Assembly (NCBI GenBank): GCA_025360395.1
Contig: JANYCH010000285.1
Span: forward strand, 1 to 57,920
Source: Cytophagales bacterium
GTDB taxonomy: Bacteria; Bacteroidota; Bacteroidia; Cytophagales; UBA9547
Length of the DNA: 57,920 nucleotides
Reading direction: 5' to 3'
How positions within the stretch are numbered: position 1 is the first letter of the stretch; every line of letters begins with the position of its first letter. This document shows positions 17,941 through 26,496 of the stretch, piece by piece. A program made the translations under genes and the position numbers. The notes under the pieces are model-generated. The model was not told the DNA's origin and ran no database searches. It worked only from the letters and a program-made list of their open reading frames with translations.

Positions 17941-18894
17941 ATGAAAAAATTTACTTTTACTGAAAAATTAGATACCCGTTCTGGCTTCGGGGTAGGGTTG
18001 GTGGAAGCTGCCAAACAAAATGCTGATGTAGTGGCCCTTTGTGCTGACCTGACAGGTTCGCTCAAAATGGATGCTTTTGCCAAAGAATTTCCTGAACGTT
18101 TTTTCCAGGTAGGAATAGCTGAAGCCAACATGATGGGTTTAGCTGCCGGTATGACCATTGGAGGTAAAATACCTTTCACTGGAACTTTTGCTAACTTCTC
18201 AACAGGAAGAGTTTACGACCAGATCCGCCAATCTATAGCTTATTCAAATAAAAATGTAAAAATAGCTGCATCACATGCAGGCCTTACTTTGGGAGAAGAT
18301 GGTGCAACACACCAGATCCTGGAAGATCTTGGCCTTATGAAAATGTTACCAGGCATGGTTGTAATTAATCCTTGCGATTTTAACCAGACCAAAGCTGCTA
18401 CTATTGCTGTTGCAAAATATGTGGGTCCGGTTTATCTGAGATTCGGCCGCCCGACAGTTCCAAATTTTACACCAGCTGAACAGGTTTTCGAAATTGGAAA
18501 AGCTGTCATGTTGAATGAAGGTTCTGATGTGACCATTATTGCAACTGGCCACTTGGTTTGGGAAGCAATTCTAGCAGGTGAAATTCTTGCAGAAAAGGGC
18601 ATCAATGCAGAAATAATCAATATTCATACAATTAAGCCACTTGATGAGCAGGCAATATTAAAATCCGTTGCTAAAACAGGTTGCGTAGTGTCTGCCGAAG
18701 AACACAATTATATTGGTGGTTTGGGCGAAAGTATTGCATCTTTGTTAGGAAGGCATAATCCTAAACCTATTGAAATGGTGGCTGTTCAGGATACTTTTGG
18801 TGAATCAGGAATACCAGATCAGCTAATGAAAAAATACGGTTTGACAGCTGCTGATATTGTAGCCAAAGTTGAAAAAGTAATTGCCCGCAAGTAA
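17941..18894 (+). CDS. Transketolase, C-terminal subunit (split enzyme)
   Basis: This 317-residue protein corresponds to the pyrimidine-binding and C-terminal domains of transketolase (pentose phosphate pathway). It shows the conserved QVGIAEANMMGLAAGMT segment with the catalytic Glu, FANFSTGRVYDQIRQSIAY, SHAGLTLGEDGATHQ, and the C-terminal VVSAEEHNYIGGLGESI. The ThDP-pyrophosphate-binding N-terminal half is missing and no gene for it lies in this window. Split transketolases are known in bacteria and usually have both halves adjacent, so a separated partner must be elsewhere. Confidence 0.9.
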   Translation: MKKFTFTEKLDTRSGFGVGLVEAAKQNADVVALCADLTGSLKMDAFAKEFPERFFQVGIAEANMMGLAAGMTIGGKIPFTGTFANFSTGRVYDQIRQSIAYSNKNVKIAASHAGLTLGEDGATHQILEDLGLMKMLPGMVVINPCDFNQTKAATIAVAKYVGPVYLRFGRPTVPNFTPAEQVFEIGKAVMLNEGSDVTIIATGHLVWEAILAGEILAEKGINAEIINIHTIKPLDEQAILKSVAKTGCVVSAEEHNYIGGLGESIASLLGRHNPKPIEMVAVQDTFGESGIPDQLMKKYGLTAADIVAKVEKVIARK

Positions 18895-18903
18895 TTAATA
18901 TTG

Positions 18904-18992
18904 GTTGCGTGTGTGAGTTTTGAGTATAGTTTGGAAATTTTCAGATAATATCTCATTATCAGCCTAATACTAAGTACTCAGTACTATTCAGA
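18904..18992. repeat. Two degenerate heptanucleotide tracts
   Basis: At 18904-18931 units of a TTGTGAG type follow one another (ttgcgtg, tgtgagt, tttgagt, atagttt). At 18965-18992 a second tract reads taatact, aagtact, cagtact, attcaga. The second reaches into the stop codon of the minus-strand gene ending at 18984. The first shares its core with the tract inside thiD at 29456-29490. Confidence 0.5.
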
Positions 18993-20564
18993 CTTTCGGT
19001 AAACATAAAAGACCGCATCGAAATACAGATATTCTTTTCCCAGCAAATACCAATTTGCTGGGATTTTTTCTTTTACATCAAATATTTTAGCTAATTTATA
19101 ATCGGATTGTAATAAGCCTGGAGCGTCTTTCTGAGCAATTTCTACTTCTATAGGTCTTAGCACAACCCAATCTGGTCTTAATTTTCCTATTACATAAGCA
19201 AAATTTACTTTTTCAGTCCCTTTCACTTCCTTTAAGGTTTTCACTACTTCCAAGGAGGACATCCCAGGGAAATCGTACGTTTTCAATTGGGAATAATATC
19301 CAATATAACCGAGGCACTCCATGAAAACTGTTGATTTTTCAGAAGTAGAATTAGCTTTTAACCACTCACCAATTTTTTTTCTGTGGCCATATTCAATCAC
19401 TTGCTGCTGGATTTTCATTTCGTAGCCTCCCAGAAAGAGGATTATAAAGCTATACATCACAAACAAAACACCAGATACATAAATAATGCGGTAATGAAAT
19501 TTCAAATAAAAATAATTAAATAGAAGTGCAAAAATTATGATGATCTGGATTGTGAGGTTGGGCAGGTACCAAGGCATTCCACCCTGGCCTGAGACGTATT
19601 CCAAATAAAATATCCCAAGGAAAACTGATAAAGATATCGCCCTTGCCATTCTCGGGAAGAAGGGAATAACAAATGCCAGTGCAGCTACTGTACTTACCAA
19701 CCTCCCAGGCAAACCCAATTTATACCAGCCACCGAAATAAGCATACCCAGGCATAAAAAACTGATGCGCAATAGATTTTCCACTAATTAAACAATAAGGT
19801 AGTTTTACAAAGTCGACCAGCAATTGCAAGGGTTCATAAACCTTAAGATTACTTTTTGCTGCAATAGTATTAGGAATAGGAGTTCCGTAATATAGCCAGG
19901 TGGTAACCGTCCATGGAGCATACAATAAAATGCTTACTAACCCGGCTAAACATATGTTTTTTAAGAAATGGAAATAGGTCTTCCTGTCAAAATAAAATAT
20001 TGAATAAGCCCCAATCAGGAAAAATGCATATACGAAGCCATCTGGTCTTGTGTACATCAAGCCTGTAAAGGAAAAAACGAAAATGCTTATTTGGGATTCT
20101 TCATTTTTAGACAAATTATAAATTAGTAAAAGAAGGAAAAACATCATATAGGGTGTTTCCATGCCGTTTATGCTGTTATCTATAATCAGGATATTGGTTA
20201 AGAAGAGCCCAATAAAAACATAGCGGCTAATGTTTAATAAATAGAGTTTATCTGATATTTTAAAAATTAATATTGAACAAAATCCTATTACTATTGAATT
20301 CAGGATCCGGTAAAGCCAAATGGCAAATTCATCCGGGTTTGATTGGAAAATATAGGCGAATAAGGCTGGAACAAGTGTGTTGATAGGAGAGGTAAATGAA
20401 TGAACTCTTTCTCCCGGAGTAAATGTGAGCCCATTCCCGATAGCCAGGTTTTTGCTTGCGCAGTAGGTTATGTACCAGTCTTCCCAGCGGTGGTCTGTAA
20501 CCAATGCAAAAATCATACAAACAGAAAAGGAAACAGCAAAAAGATAAAAATAATGACGCTTCAT
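18984..20564 (-). CDS. GT-C superfamily membrane glycosyltransferase
   Basis: About 526 residues with some ten hydrophobic segments and a C-terminal soluble domain (about 390-526). The first extracytoplasmic loop has an acidic motif, HRWEDWYITY, followed by NLAIGNGLTFTPGERVHSFTSP. This is the same layout as lipid-linked-sugar-dependent GT-C enzymes such as AftB-like arabinofuranosyltransferases (DDAYI...GNGL.FNPGERVEGYTSP). It should move a sugar from a polyprenyl-phosphate donor outside the membrane; donor and acceptor are unknown. ATG 20564 is preferred over a GTG one codon earlier. It ends within a heptamer repeat and starts 4 nt after tcdA. Confidence 0.72.
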   Translation of the reverse strand: MKRHYFYLFAVSFSVCMIFALVTDHRWEDWYITYCASKNLAIGNGLTFTPGERVHSFTSPINTLVPALFAYIFQSNPDEFAIWLYRILNSIVIGFCSILIFKISDKLYLLNISRYVFIGLFLTNILIIDNSINGMETPYMMFFLLLLIYNLSKNEESQISIFVFSFTGLMYTRPDGFVYAFFLIGAYSIFYFDRKTYFHFLKNICLAGLVSILLYAPWTVTTWLYYGTPIPNTIAAKSNLKVYEPLQLLVDFVKLPYCLISGKSIAHQFFMPGYAYFGGWYKLGLPGRLVSTVAALAFVIPFFPRMARAISLSVFLGIFYLEYVSGQGGMPWYLPNLTIQIIIIFALLFNYFYLKFHYRIIYVSGVLFVMYSFIILFLGGYEMKIQQQVIEYGHRKKIGEWLKANSTSEKSTVFMECLGYIGYYSQLKTYDFPGMSSLEVVKTLKEVKGTEKVNFAYVIGKLRPDWVVLRPIEVEIAQKDAPGLLQSDYKLAKIFDVKEKIPANWYLLGKEYLYFDAVFYVYRKSE

Positions 20565-20568
20565 CACC

Positions 20569-21291
20569 TTACATTTTAAGGATATCTCTTATTACAACTG
20601 AGGCACATGCACCCCCAAATGCAGCTGGTAAATAGGAAATGGTCCCGAAAGCTGATTTTTTGAAATTGCTGCCATCTGTAAACATAAGAGATTCAGGCAC
20701 ATTTATTTCCGGAGAAAATACTGTTTTAATTCCTTTATAAATGTTGAATTTTCGGAGCCTTTTTCTGACATAAAAAGCCAGTTTATCATTATAGGTTTCA
20801 GAAATATCGGCAACTTTTATCATGGTTGGGTCAAGTTTGCCTCCTGCACCCATAGAACTAACTATTTTTTGATTGTTAAAATAAGCTAGTGACAGTAACT
20901 TAAGTTTAGGGGTCAAACTGTCTATAGCATCTATTACGTAATCGTATTTGATTTTTAAAAGGTCCTCCATTCTTTCAGGCTGCATAAAGTCCTTTACTAC
21001 AACAAGTTTTAGTTCAGGATTAATCTGAAGAAGCCTTTCTTGCATCACATCTGCCTTTAATAGGCCGTGGGTATTCACAAGGGCCGGCAATTGCCTGTTT
21101 CGATTGCTGGGGTCAACTATATCTCCATCTACCACTGTCATTTGCCCGATTCCGGCACGGGCTATAAATTCTGCTGCAAAAGAGCCAACCCCACCTAAAC
21201 CAACCACCAAAACATGGGCATTTACTAAATCTGATAACCGGCTATCGCCTACAAGAAGTTTGGTTCTGGAAAGCCAGGATAAATCAGTCAT
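20569..21291 (-). CDS. tcdA: tRNA threonylcarbamoyladenosine dehydratase
   Basis: An E1-like enzyme that uses ATP to cyclise the t6A base at position 37 of ANN-decoding tRNAs. The nucleotide-binding loop GLGGVGS is at residues 31-37, followed by VVDGDIVDPSNRNRQLPA and the adenylation Asp in DYVIDAIDSLTPK. The TcdA-type C-terminus with SYLPAAFGGACASVVIRDI distinguishes it from ThiF and MoeB; it lacks the CxxC zinc pairs of ThiF. Its start overlaps the TatD gene stop by 4 nt (ATGA), so the two are translationally linked. Confidence 0.9.
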   Translation of the reverse strand: MTDLSWLSRTKLLVGDSRLSDLVNAHVLVVGLGGVGSFAAEFIARAGIGQMTVVDGDIVDPSNRNRQLPALVNTHGLLKADVMQERLLQINPELKLVVVKDFMQPERMEDLLKIKYDYVIDAIDSLTPKLKLLSLAYFNNQKIVSSMGAGGKLDPTMIKVADISETYNDKLAFYVRKRLRKFNIYKGIKTVFSPEINVPESLMFTDGSNFKKSAFGTISYLPAAFGGACASVVIRDILKM

Positions 21292-21917
21292 AGTTTAAAA
21301 AGCATTCTGAAATTATGCTGCAAATTGTCTACTAATTGCTTCAAAGGCAACTTTAATCTTGATGATGCTGCTTCATAGACTTGTTCAATTGTCACATCTG
21401 CACTGTCAGTTTCAAGGAATAACCTTCCAGGAGGAATTCTATTAATGATTTTAGAGGCATTGGATTCCGCATGGAGCAATGGCTTTCCCAATGAAAAATA
21501 GAAGCTACTATCCATTAACCGTAAAGCAATGGTTTCATTTTGGTTAAATCCGTGCACTAACCATGAAACTGTAGAGGTTAATTTCTTTTTGATTTCCAAT
21601 AAATCATTATGTGCTTTTACACAGTGAATGATAAGTGGTTTTTGTAATGTCTCAGCTAAAAATATTTGATATTTAAATATATCTATTTGAATTTCAATTG
21701 AAGGGCCTTTTAATCTGTCTAGCCCGCATTCTCCTATGGCTATGCAATTTTTATGTTTTGAAACAAGGTCAAGTTCAGCATAATGTCTATCAATATCCTG
21801 AACAAACCACGGATGAATTCCTGCTGTAAAGTATCCTTCTTCAGGTATTTGATCCCTTCCAATTATTAAATTGAATACCGAACCTGGTTTTAGGTCGTGT
21901 GTATGGAAATCCAGCAT
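21288..21917 (-). CDS. TatD-family metal-dependent hydrolase
   Basis: About 209 residues from ATG 21917, beginning MLDFHTHDLK with the HTH metal motif expected at the very start of TatD proteins; a GTG 12 codons upstream is less likely. Other marks are GIHPWF, IGECGLDR, IIHCVKA and the late LETDSAD. TatD proteins are 3'-5' exonucleases or other phosphoesterases. The protein is shorter than the usual 255-265 residues, with reduced loops, as in several Bacteroidetes relatives. First gene of the tatD-like/tcdA/GT-C string; divergent from the helicase. Confidence 0.85.
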   Translation of the reverse strand: MLDFHTHDLKPGSVFNLIIGRDQIPEEGYFTAGIHPWFVQDIDRHYAELDLVSKHKNCIAIGECGLDRLKGPSIEIQIDIFKYQIFLAETLQKPLIIHCVKAHNDLLEIKKKLTSTVSWLVHGFNQNETIALRLMDSSFYFSLGKPLLHAESNASKIINRIPPGRLFLETDSADVTIEQVYEAASSRLKLPLKQLVDNLQHNFRMLFKL

Positions 21918-21971
21918 TTGCTCAAACTCGATTGAAATATAACCTTTTGCCACTTTATATTCCAGACAACT

Positions 21972-21979
21972 TATCTTTG
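21972..21979 (+). promoter_or_regulatory. -7 element TATCTTTG very close to the start codon
   Basis: Exact TAnnTTTG match only 5 nt before the ATG at 21985; a TTTG lies at 21946-21949, 22 bp upstream. If it is active the helicase mRNA would have almost no leader, or translation would begin further in. Confidence 0.45.
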
Positions 21980-21984
21980 TGTCT

Positions 21985-23226
21985 ATGAAGTTCGATAAAT
22001 ATCCTTTTGCCCCTGAAATAAAGCAGAGTGTGGAAGAAGCTGGTTTTGTGAAACCTACTGATATTCAATATAAAGCAATTCCAGCCATTTTAAGGAAGGA
22101 AGATGTTTTAGCCATAGCACAAACAGGGACCGGAAAAACAGCCGCTTTTGCATTGCCCATTGTACAAATGCTTTTCAGCCAGCTTAAATACTCTGAATAT
22201 ATTGATCTGAAATGCCTGGTGATGGTGCCGACCCATGAACTGGCCTTACAAATCGCAGAAGTTTTCAGGCAATTCGCTAAACATACACCTTTAAAAGTCA
22301 TCTGTATTTTTGGAGGTGTGGACCAGGATCCGCAGATAGCAAATCTGAAAAAGGGCGCAGATATATTAATAGCAACTCCAGGCAGGATGTTTGACCTTAT
22401 CAGCCAGGGGCATTTGAATCTGGACCGGCTGGAGGTGTTGGTACTAGATGAAGCTGATCACATGCTTGCATTAGGCTTCATTCGGGATATTAGGGATGTA
22501 ATCAAACACATCCCAAGAAAACATCAGACATTGTTTTTTTCCGCCACAATCAACATGGAAATTAAGGACCTGGCCTATTCTTTGGTTAAAAATCCTTTGA
22601 GAATCCAGGTGTCACCTAAAGATCCTGTTTCAAAAAATATAGATCATTCGGTTGCATTCATTAAAATGGATGACAAACGTTTTTTTCTTGAAAGGTTGAT
22701 CAAGGAGCATCCGGAAAGCAAGATCCTGGTGTTTGTTAGAACTAAAGTTCGGGTCGAAAGGGTATTTAGTGCTATGGAACGTGTTGGGATAGTTACACTT
22801 ACCATGCATGGCGACAAAGAACAACAAGAAAGAATTGACACCATGAACAGGTTTCGTTCCGGAGAAGTGAAAGTTTTGATTGCTACTGATATTTCCGCAA
22901 GGGGCATAGATATCCCCAATGTAGAATATGTTTTCAATTATGATTTGCCTGATGTTGCTGAAAATTATGTTCACCGGGTGGGACGGACTGGAAGGGGTGT
23001 AAACAAAGGAACTGCAGTTTCTTTTTGCAGCCCTGAAGAACAAACAATGCTTACCGAAATCCAGGAGTTTTTGGGTAAAGAAATTAAAGTGATTAATCTA
23101 AGCTCGGAAGATTACGTAGAAATCAAAGGTCAATCTGAAGAAAAAAACAGCGACTGGAAATCCCTAATGAAAGAAGCTGAAACCTGGATGAATGAAAAAG
23201 CTAAAAAGAAGAAGAAAAAGAAATAA
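21985..23226 (+). CDS. DEAD-box ATP-dependent RNA helicase
   Basis: About 413 residues with all helicase motifs: Q-motif with KPTDIQYKAIP, motif I AQTGTGKT, Ia PTHELALQ, Ib TPGR, motif II DEAD, motif III SAT, the second RecA domain with FVRTK, ATDISARGIDIP and HRVGRTGR. It ends in a Lys-rich tail (KKKKKK) likely to bind RNA. The general type is RhlE/CshA-like; the exact paralogue cannot be named. ATG 21985 is preferred over GTG 21979, which overlaps a promoter element. Confidence 0.93.
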   Translation: MKFDKYPFAPEIKQSVEEAGFVKPTDIQYKAIPAILRKEDVLAIAQTGTGKTAAFALPIVQMLFSQLKYSEYIDLKCLVMVPTHELALQIAEVFRQFAKHTPLKVICIFGGVDQDPQIANLKKGADILIATPGRMFDLISQGHLNLDRLEVLVLDEADHMLALGFIRDIRDVIKHIPRKHQTLFFSATINMEIKDLAYSLVKNPLRIQVSPKDPVSKNIDHSVAFIKMDDKRFFLERLIKEHPESKILVFVRTKVRVERVFSAMERVGIVTLTMHGDKEQQERIDTMNRFRSGEVKVLIATDISARGIDIPNVEYVFNYDLPDVAENYVHRVGRTGRGVNKGTAVSFCSPEEQTMLTEIQEFLGKEIKVINLSSEDYVEIKGQSEEKNSDWKSLMKEAETWMNEKAKKKKKKK

Positions 23227-23228
23227 GA

Positions 23229-24002
23229 TTACTTCCCTATAAAGACTCCTTTTCTTTTTTCCAAAAAGGCCGTAACTCCTTCCCTGAAATCTTCAGTTCC
23301 AGTACATTTAGAAAAGTTTTTTACTTCTATCGGATAACCTTCCGCTGATCCGGCATTGTTTGCAGCATTGATGACCATCGAAATGGCAACAGGCGGTTTT
23401 TCGATGATTTTGCGCATCAACTCCTTACATTTTAGTAACAAATCCGATAACGAATAAATGTGGTTGGCTAGTCCCATAGAAAAGGCTGTTGCAGCATCAA
23501 TCTTATCAGAGGTAAGCATCAATTCTATAGCCCTTCCTTTTCCAATTAAAGATGTTAATCTTTGTGTTCCCCCATATCCTGGTATAATTCCAAGGTTTAT
23601 TTCCGGTTGAGCAAAAATTGCATTTTCAGATGCTATTCTTATGTGGCAAGCCAAAGCAAGTTCACATCCTCCACCCAAAGCAAAACCATTTACTGCCGCG
23701 ATAACGGGCTTGGGGCAATTTTCTATTTTAAAGAACAAGTCCTGGCCTTTTTGTGAAAGCTCTCGGCCAATTTCCCCGTTCATTTGAAGAAATTCGGAAA
23801 TATCAGCTCCTGCAACAAATGCTTTTTCGCCTTCGCCAGTTATTATTACCCCTTTTATTTCACTGTTGCTATAAATCCAGTCGAAACATGAATTCAATTC
23901 ATCCATTGTTTGCTGGTTTAATGCATTCAATTTCTCAGGTCTTGAAATAGTGAGGGTAAGTATCCCTTCAGAAATATGAGTTTTAAGGTTGCTAAATTCC
24001 AT
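23229..24002 (-). CDS. Enoyl-CoA hydratase/isomerase (crotonase)
   Basis: A 257-residue crotonase-fold protein. The oxyanion-hole motifs AGADISEF and FALGGGCELALACH and both catalytic glutamates of enoyl-CoA hydratases (Glu114, Glu134 in AQPEINLG) are present, so hydratase activity on 2-enoyl-CoA in beta-oxidation is likely rather than another crotonase reaction. Length is normal. There are only 2 nt between its stop and the helicase stop. No other fatty-acid genes are adjacent. Confidence 0.9.
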   Translation of the reverse strand: MEFSNLKTHISEGILTLTISRPEKLNALNQQTMDELNSCFDWIYSNSEIKGVIITGEGEKAFVAGADISEFLQMNGEIGRELSQKGQDLFFKIENCPKPVIAAVNGFALGGGCELALACHIRIASENAIFAQPEINLGIIPGYGGTQRLTSLIGKGRAIELMLTSDKIDAATAFSMGLANHIYSLSDLLLKCKELMRKIIEKPPVAISMVINAANNAGSAEGYPIEVKNFSKCTGTEDFREGVTAFLEKRKGVFIGK

Positions 24003-24046
24003 AATATAATGTCATCCCTCTTGGGAGGATTTAGGTTGAGTTTTGG

Positions 24047-24448
24047 TTAAATAAGGTGTTCTATACCAATCCAGTTTTCTGGATCGTATTGATCATGGGC
24101 CTTTTCAACTTCAATTATTTTCAGGGCTATGTCCTTAAATTCTTTTACTTCCGGCGATGCCTTAATGGCTTCTATCAGGTTCATACGCAATTCGCTATAC
24201 TTTGCTTCGAGTTTTTTAAACAGAGCATTCATTTCTACCTCCTGGTATAACTTTCTGACCTCTTCAGTTGCCCAGGAATCCTGGTAATCATCAAGTTGCT
24301 TTTCCAGTTCTTCAACTTTCAGTTTGAACTCAGGATCCAGCTGGTAAGCCATGCTAGCTTTGCCGGCCTTGATCAGGTCCATGGTTTTTATCTGAAGTTC
24401 TTCATTAGAAAGTTTATCCAGTTCGTCTGGGTCGATTGGTTTATACAT
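24047..24448 (-). CDS. Conserved-looking helical protein, unknown
   Basis: A 133-residue soluble, acidic, largely helical protein with no signal peptide, membrane segment or Cys. The middle part (about 40-120) has heptad-like spacing of Leu/Ile with Glu/Lys, loosely like YlbF-type small helical proteins, but I do not recognise the family. It lies 44 nt upstream of the crotonase gene on the same strand, so it may be cotranscribed. Codon use looks like its neighbours, supporting a real gene. Confidence 0.6.
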   Translation of the reverse strand: MYKPIDPDELDKLSNEELQIKTMDLIKAGKASMAYQLDPEFKLKVEELEKQLDDYQDSWATEEVRKLYQEVEMNALFKKLEAKYSELRMNLIEAIKASPEVKEFKDIALKIIEVEKAHDQYDPENWIGIEHLI

Positions 24449-24518
24449 GGTTTTGTTTTGAGAATCAAAGATAATAAATGTTTAAAACCTTCATAATTAA
24501 ACTAATACAAAGAAAATA

Positions 24519-24528
24519 TCGTGGCACG
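24519..24528 (+). promoter_or_regulatory. TCGTGGCACG box, copy 1
   Basis: The ten bases are identical to a box at 40639-40648, and both are embedded in AAAATnTCGTGGCACG followed by a T-rich run. The first base is 65 nt before the ATG at 24584 (67 nt in the other copy). TGGCACG matches a sigma-54 -24 element, but the expected GC of the -12 element is missing. Confidence 0.5.
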
Positions 24529-24583
24529 TTTTTATATTATCAAATATGGAAAGGATTTTATATAACAATTAAATTATAAAGTT

Positions 24584-24871
24584 ATGAAAACGTTAAAAAT
24601 TATATCAGCATTACTTATAATGGGATCTTTGGCCATTGCTAAACCTAATCCTAATGCAAAAAAACATGAGAAAAATGTAAAGGTTGAAGTAACCCAACCC
24701 TTAGAAAAAACGAAAGTCTCTACAAGGTCAGCCAAAAATCATGAAAGGTCCGAAGCTATGAAAGAAGCGAAAGTTGCAAAAAAGAAATCTAAATATAATA
24801 ACATGAGATATAGGCATGAAGCCAAAGAAAGAAGGAACTTTAACGAAAAAAGAACAGCTAGTAAAGTTTAA
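24584..24871 (+). CDS. Small basic secreted protein
   Basis: A 95-residue protein with signal peptide MKTLKIISALLIMGSLAIAK and a mature part extremely rich in Lys, Arg, Glu and Asn (NPNAKKHEKNVK, RRNFNEKR), predicted unstructured. No Cys and no known domain. It carries the TCGTGGCACG box upstream and is followed after 8 nt by another gene on the same strand, so the two probably form an operon. Unknown function; periplasmic or secreted location inferred from the signal. Confidence 0.6.
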   Translation: MKTLKIISALLIMGSLAIAKPNPNAKKHEKNVKVEVTQPLEKTKVSTRSAKNHERSEAMKEAKVAKKKSKYNNMRYRHEAKERRNFNEKRTASKV

Positions 24872-24879
24872 GATCGTTT

Positions 24880-25416
24880 ATGGATAGTAAAAAAATAATC
24901 TCCGGTAATACTGAAACGGAAATATGGGATCAGATTGAGAATGACCTTCGATCTGATCCTTCTTTATTGCAATACCAGGCAGAAATAAATCAATCAGGAA
25001 ATACAATTTACCTGGATATTGATGTAGATCTTGGAGGTGGATTCGAAGGCGGTTATGAACTGACAAGTTTTGTGGCTCCTTTGGTTTTGAACACCAATTT
25101 TCGCTTTGCGTTACACCACGAAGAATTTCTGGATGAAATCGGCAAGTTTTTCTGGATGGAAGATCTGATTACGGGTTTTCCTGAATTTGATACTAAAGTT
25201 GTTGTAAAAACAAATAATATAAATAAACTACAAGAAATTTTTTTAGAAGCTGATCTGAGGTCTGCAATTCAATCGCTGGATGTTTTCCGGTTTTATATTG
25301 AAGAGGAAAACAACAAATTAAAACTTGTACTTGAAATTGAGGAAGCTATTACGGACCACATCCGTTTAAAAGCGATTTACAAAGCCTTTCATACTGTGCT
25401 TGCAAAAATTACATAG
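24880..25416 (+). CDS. Hypothetical protein, alpha/beta
   Basis: A 178-residue acidic cytoplasmic protein without a signal peptide. The segment TIYLDIDVDLGGGFEGGYELTSF looks like paired beta strands followed by a glycine-rich turn, and the C-terminal half is mostly helix with EEENNKLKLVLEIEEAI. I do not recognise a family. It follows the small basic secreted protein after 8 nt and probably shares its promoter. It converges with the YihY gene with 8 nt between stops. Confidence 0.6.
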   Translation: MDSKKIISGNTETEIWDQIENDLRSDPSLLQYQAEINQSGNTIYLDIDVDLGGGFEGGYELTSFVAPLVLNTNFRFALHHEEFLDEIGKFFWMEDLITGFPEFDTKVVVKTNNINKLQEIFLEADLRSAIQSLDVFRFYIEEENNKLKLVLEIEEAITDHIRLKAIYKAFHTVLAKIT

Positions 25417-25424
25417 CCATTTTA

Positions 25425-26357
25425 CTATTCAGATAGGCTGACAGGATCAATGATTTTCTCGATATAAGAATTTGAGTATTTGTCGGGTATAATAGGCTTG
25501 TTTATTTTGATTCCATAGGCATAAGTGAAAGCAGCCCCGAAATACACGATAAACGAAGAATAAAATATAAAAAGCAATATGATGGCAAAAGAGGCTGAAG
25601 CTCCGAATATGTTTGCAATATTGCTATGGATTAATAATTTGTGAAGTAAAAATTTCCCAAACATGAACAGAATTCCTGTTAGCACGCCACCCCCAAAGGC
25701 AACCTCCCATTTTACCTTTGCATCAGGTAAATATTTGAAAAGGATGGTCATCCAGGAAATCATGAAAATGCTTGAAAGCCCGATATTTAATCCTCGAAGG
25801 TAAAAACTGCTAAAAGATGGGATTAAGTCTTGTACGAATGCATAAACCAGGATTACCATAGCATCAAGTAATTGAGAAGCTAAAAACAGGATTCCCAAAA
25901 TAAATATCATCATCAAAGCCCTTGCACGGTCTATAAAATCTACTTTCCAGTTATTTTTGGTTTTGATCGTAATGTGCCAGAGTAGGTGGATAGACTGCTG
26001 GATAACCATAAGTAAAGTCGTAGCTACAAAAGCAAAGAACACGAAGCCCACTATTGTAATGGTGGTGTTACTTTCTAGAGTTTGAAAGTTTTTTACAATT
26101 GATTCTATTTGTTCCGCAGGCTTTTCGCCTAAAGTAGTTTTAATATAAAAAAACAATTTCCTGCTGACATTCTCACTCTTAAAATAGAAGCTAAAAATGT
26201 TGACAAGAATAAGGATAATGGGAGGCAATGAAAAAGTAGTAAAAAATGCTGTTGATGATGCCAGTATTAATGGATTCCCTCCCTTTAATATTTTAAAAGC
26301 ATCCCTTAAAGTAGCCGGGAACAGGTTAACAAAGTATAACATTTTTCCCTCGGACAT
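25425..26357 (-). CDS. YihY/BrkB family inner-membrane protein
   Basis: A 310-residue protein with six hydrophobic segments matching the YihY/virulence factor BrkB family, which was long mis-annotated as RNase BN and whose transport role remains unclear. Typical features are an early ASSTAFFTTFSLPPIILI stretch, ARALMMIFILGILF, and a late IFGASASFAIILLFIFYSS. It lies alone, divergent from the ferredoxin reductase gene, with an inverted repeat in the space between. Confidence 0.85.
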   Translation of the reverse strand: MSEGKMLYFVNLFPATLRDAFKILKGGNPLILASSTAFFTTFSLPPIILILVNIFSFYFKSENVSRKLFFYIKTTLGEKPAEQIESIVKNFQTLESNTTITIVGFVFFAFVATTLLMVIQQSIHLLWHITIKTKNNWKVDFIDRARALMMIFILGILFLASQLLDAMVILVYAFVQDLIPSFSSFYLRGLNIGLSSIFMISWMTILFKYLPDAKVKWEVAFGGGVLTGILFMFGKFLLHKLLIHSNIANIFGASASFAIILLFIFYSSFIVYFGAAFTYAYGIKINKPIIPDKYSNSYIEKIIDPVSLSE

Positions 26358-26426
26358 TATTCTATATTGGTAAAGTTAGTAATGGCTCCATATATAATAG
26401 TACTCTCATTTAAAATTCCTTACAAT

Positions 26427-26448
26427 ATTTAGTTTTTCTTAACTAAAT
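26427..26448. promoter_or_regulatory. Inverted repeat in divergent intergenic region
   Basis: ATTTAGTT (26427-26434) and AACTAAAT (26441-26448) form an 8-bp perfect palindrome with a 6-nt spacer, between yihY (-) and the ferredoxin reductase gene (+). It could be an operator; at this AT content chance is possible. Confidence 0.3.
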
Positions 26449-26496
26449 GGGAATGTCAATTGTTATTCCTATTATTAAATACTGATTTTAGATTAT

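Noticed and set aside
20569..21291. ThiF for the thiamine operon
   Set aside because: The C-terminal sequence and lack of CxxC pairs match TcdA, and it is linked to a TatD gene rather than the thi operon.
22630..23043. 137-residue minus-strand ORF
   Set aside because: Antisense shadow of the DEAD-box helicase, covering its most conserved motifs.
24519..24545. Full sigma-54 promoter at the TGGCACG box
   Set aside because: The -24 half fits but no GC is present at the -12 position in either copy, so a sigma-54 promoter cannot be claimed.
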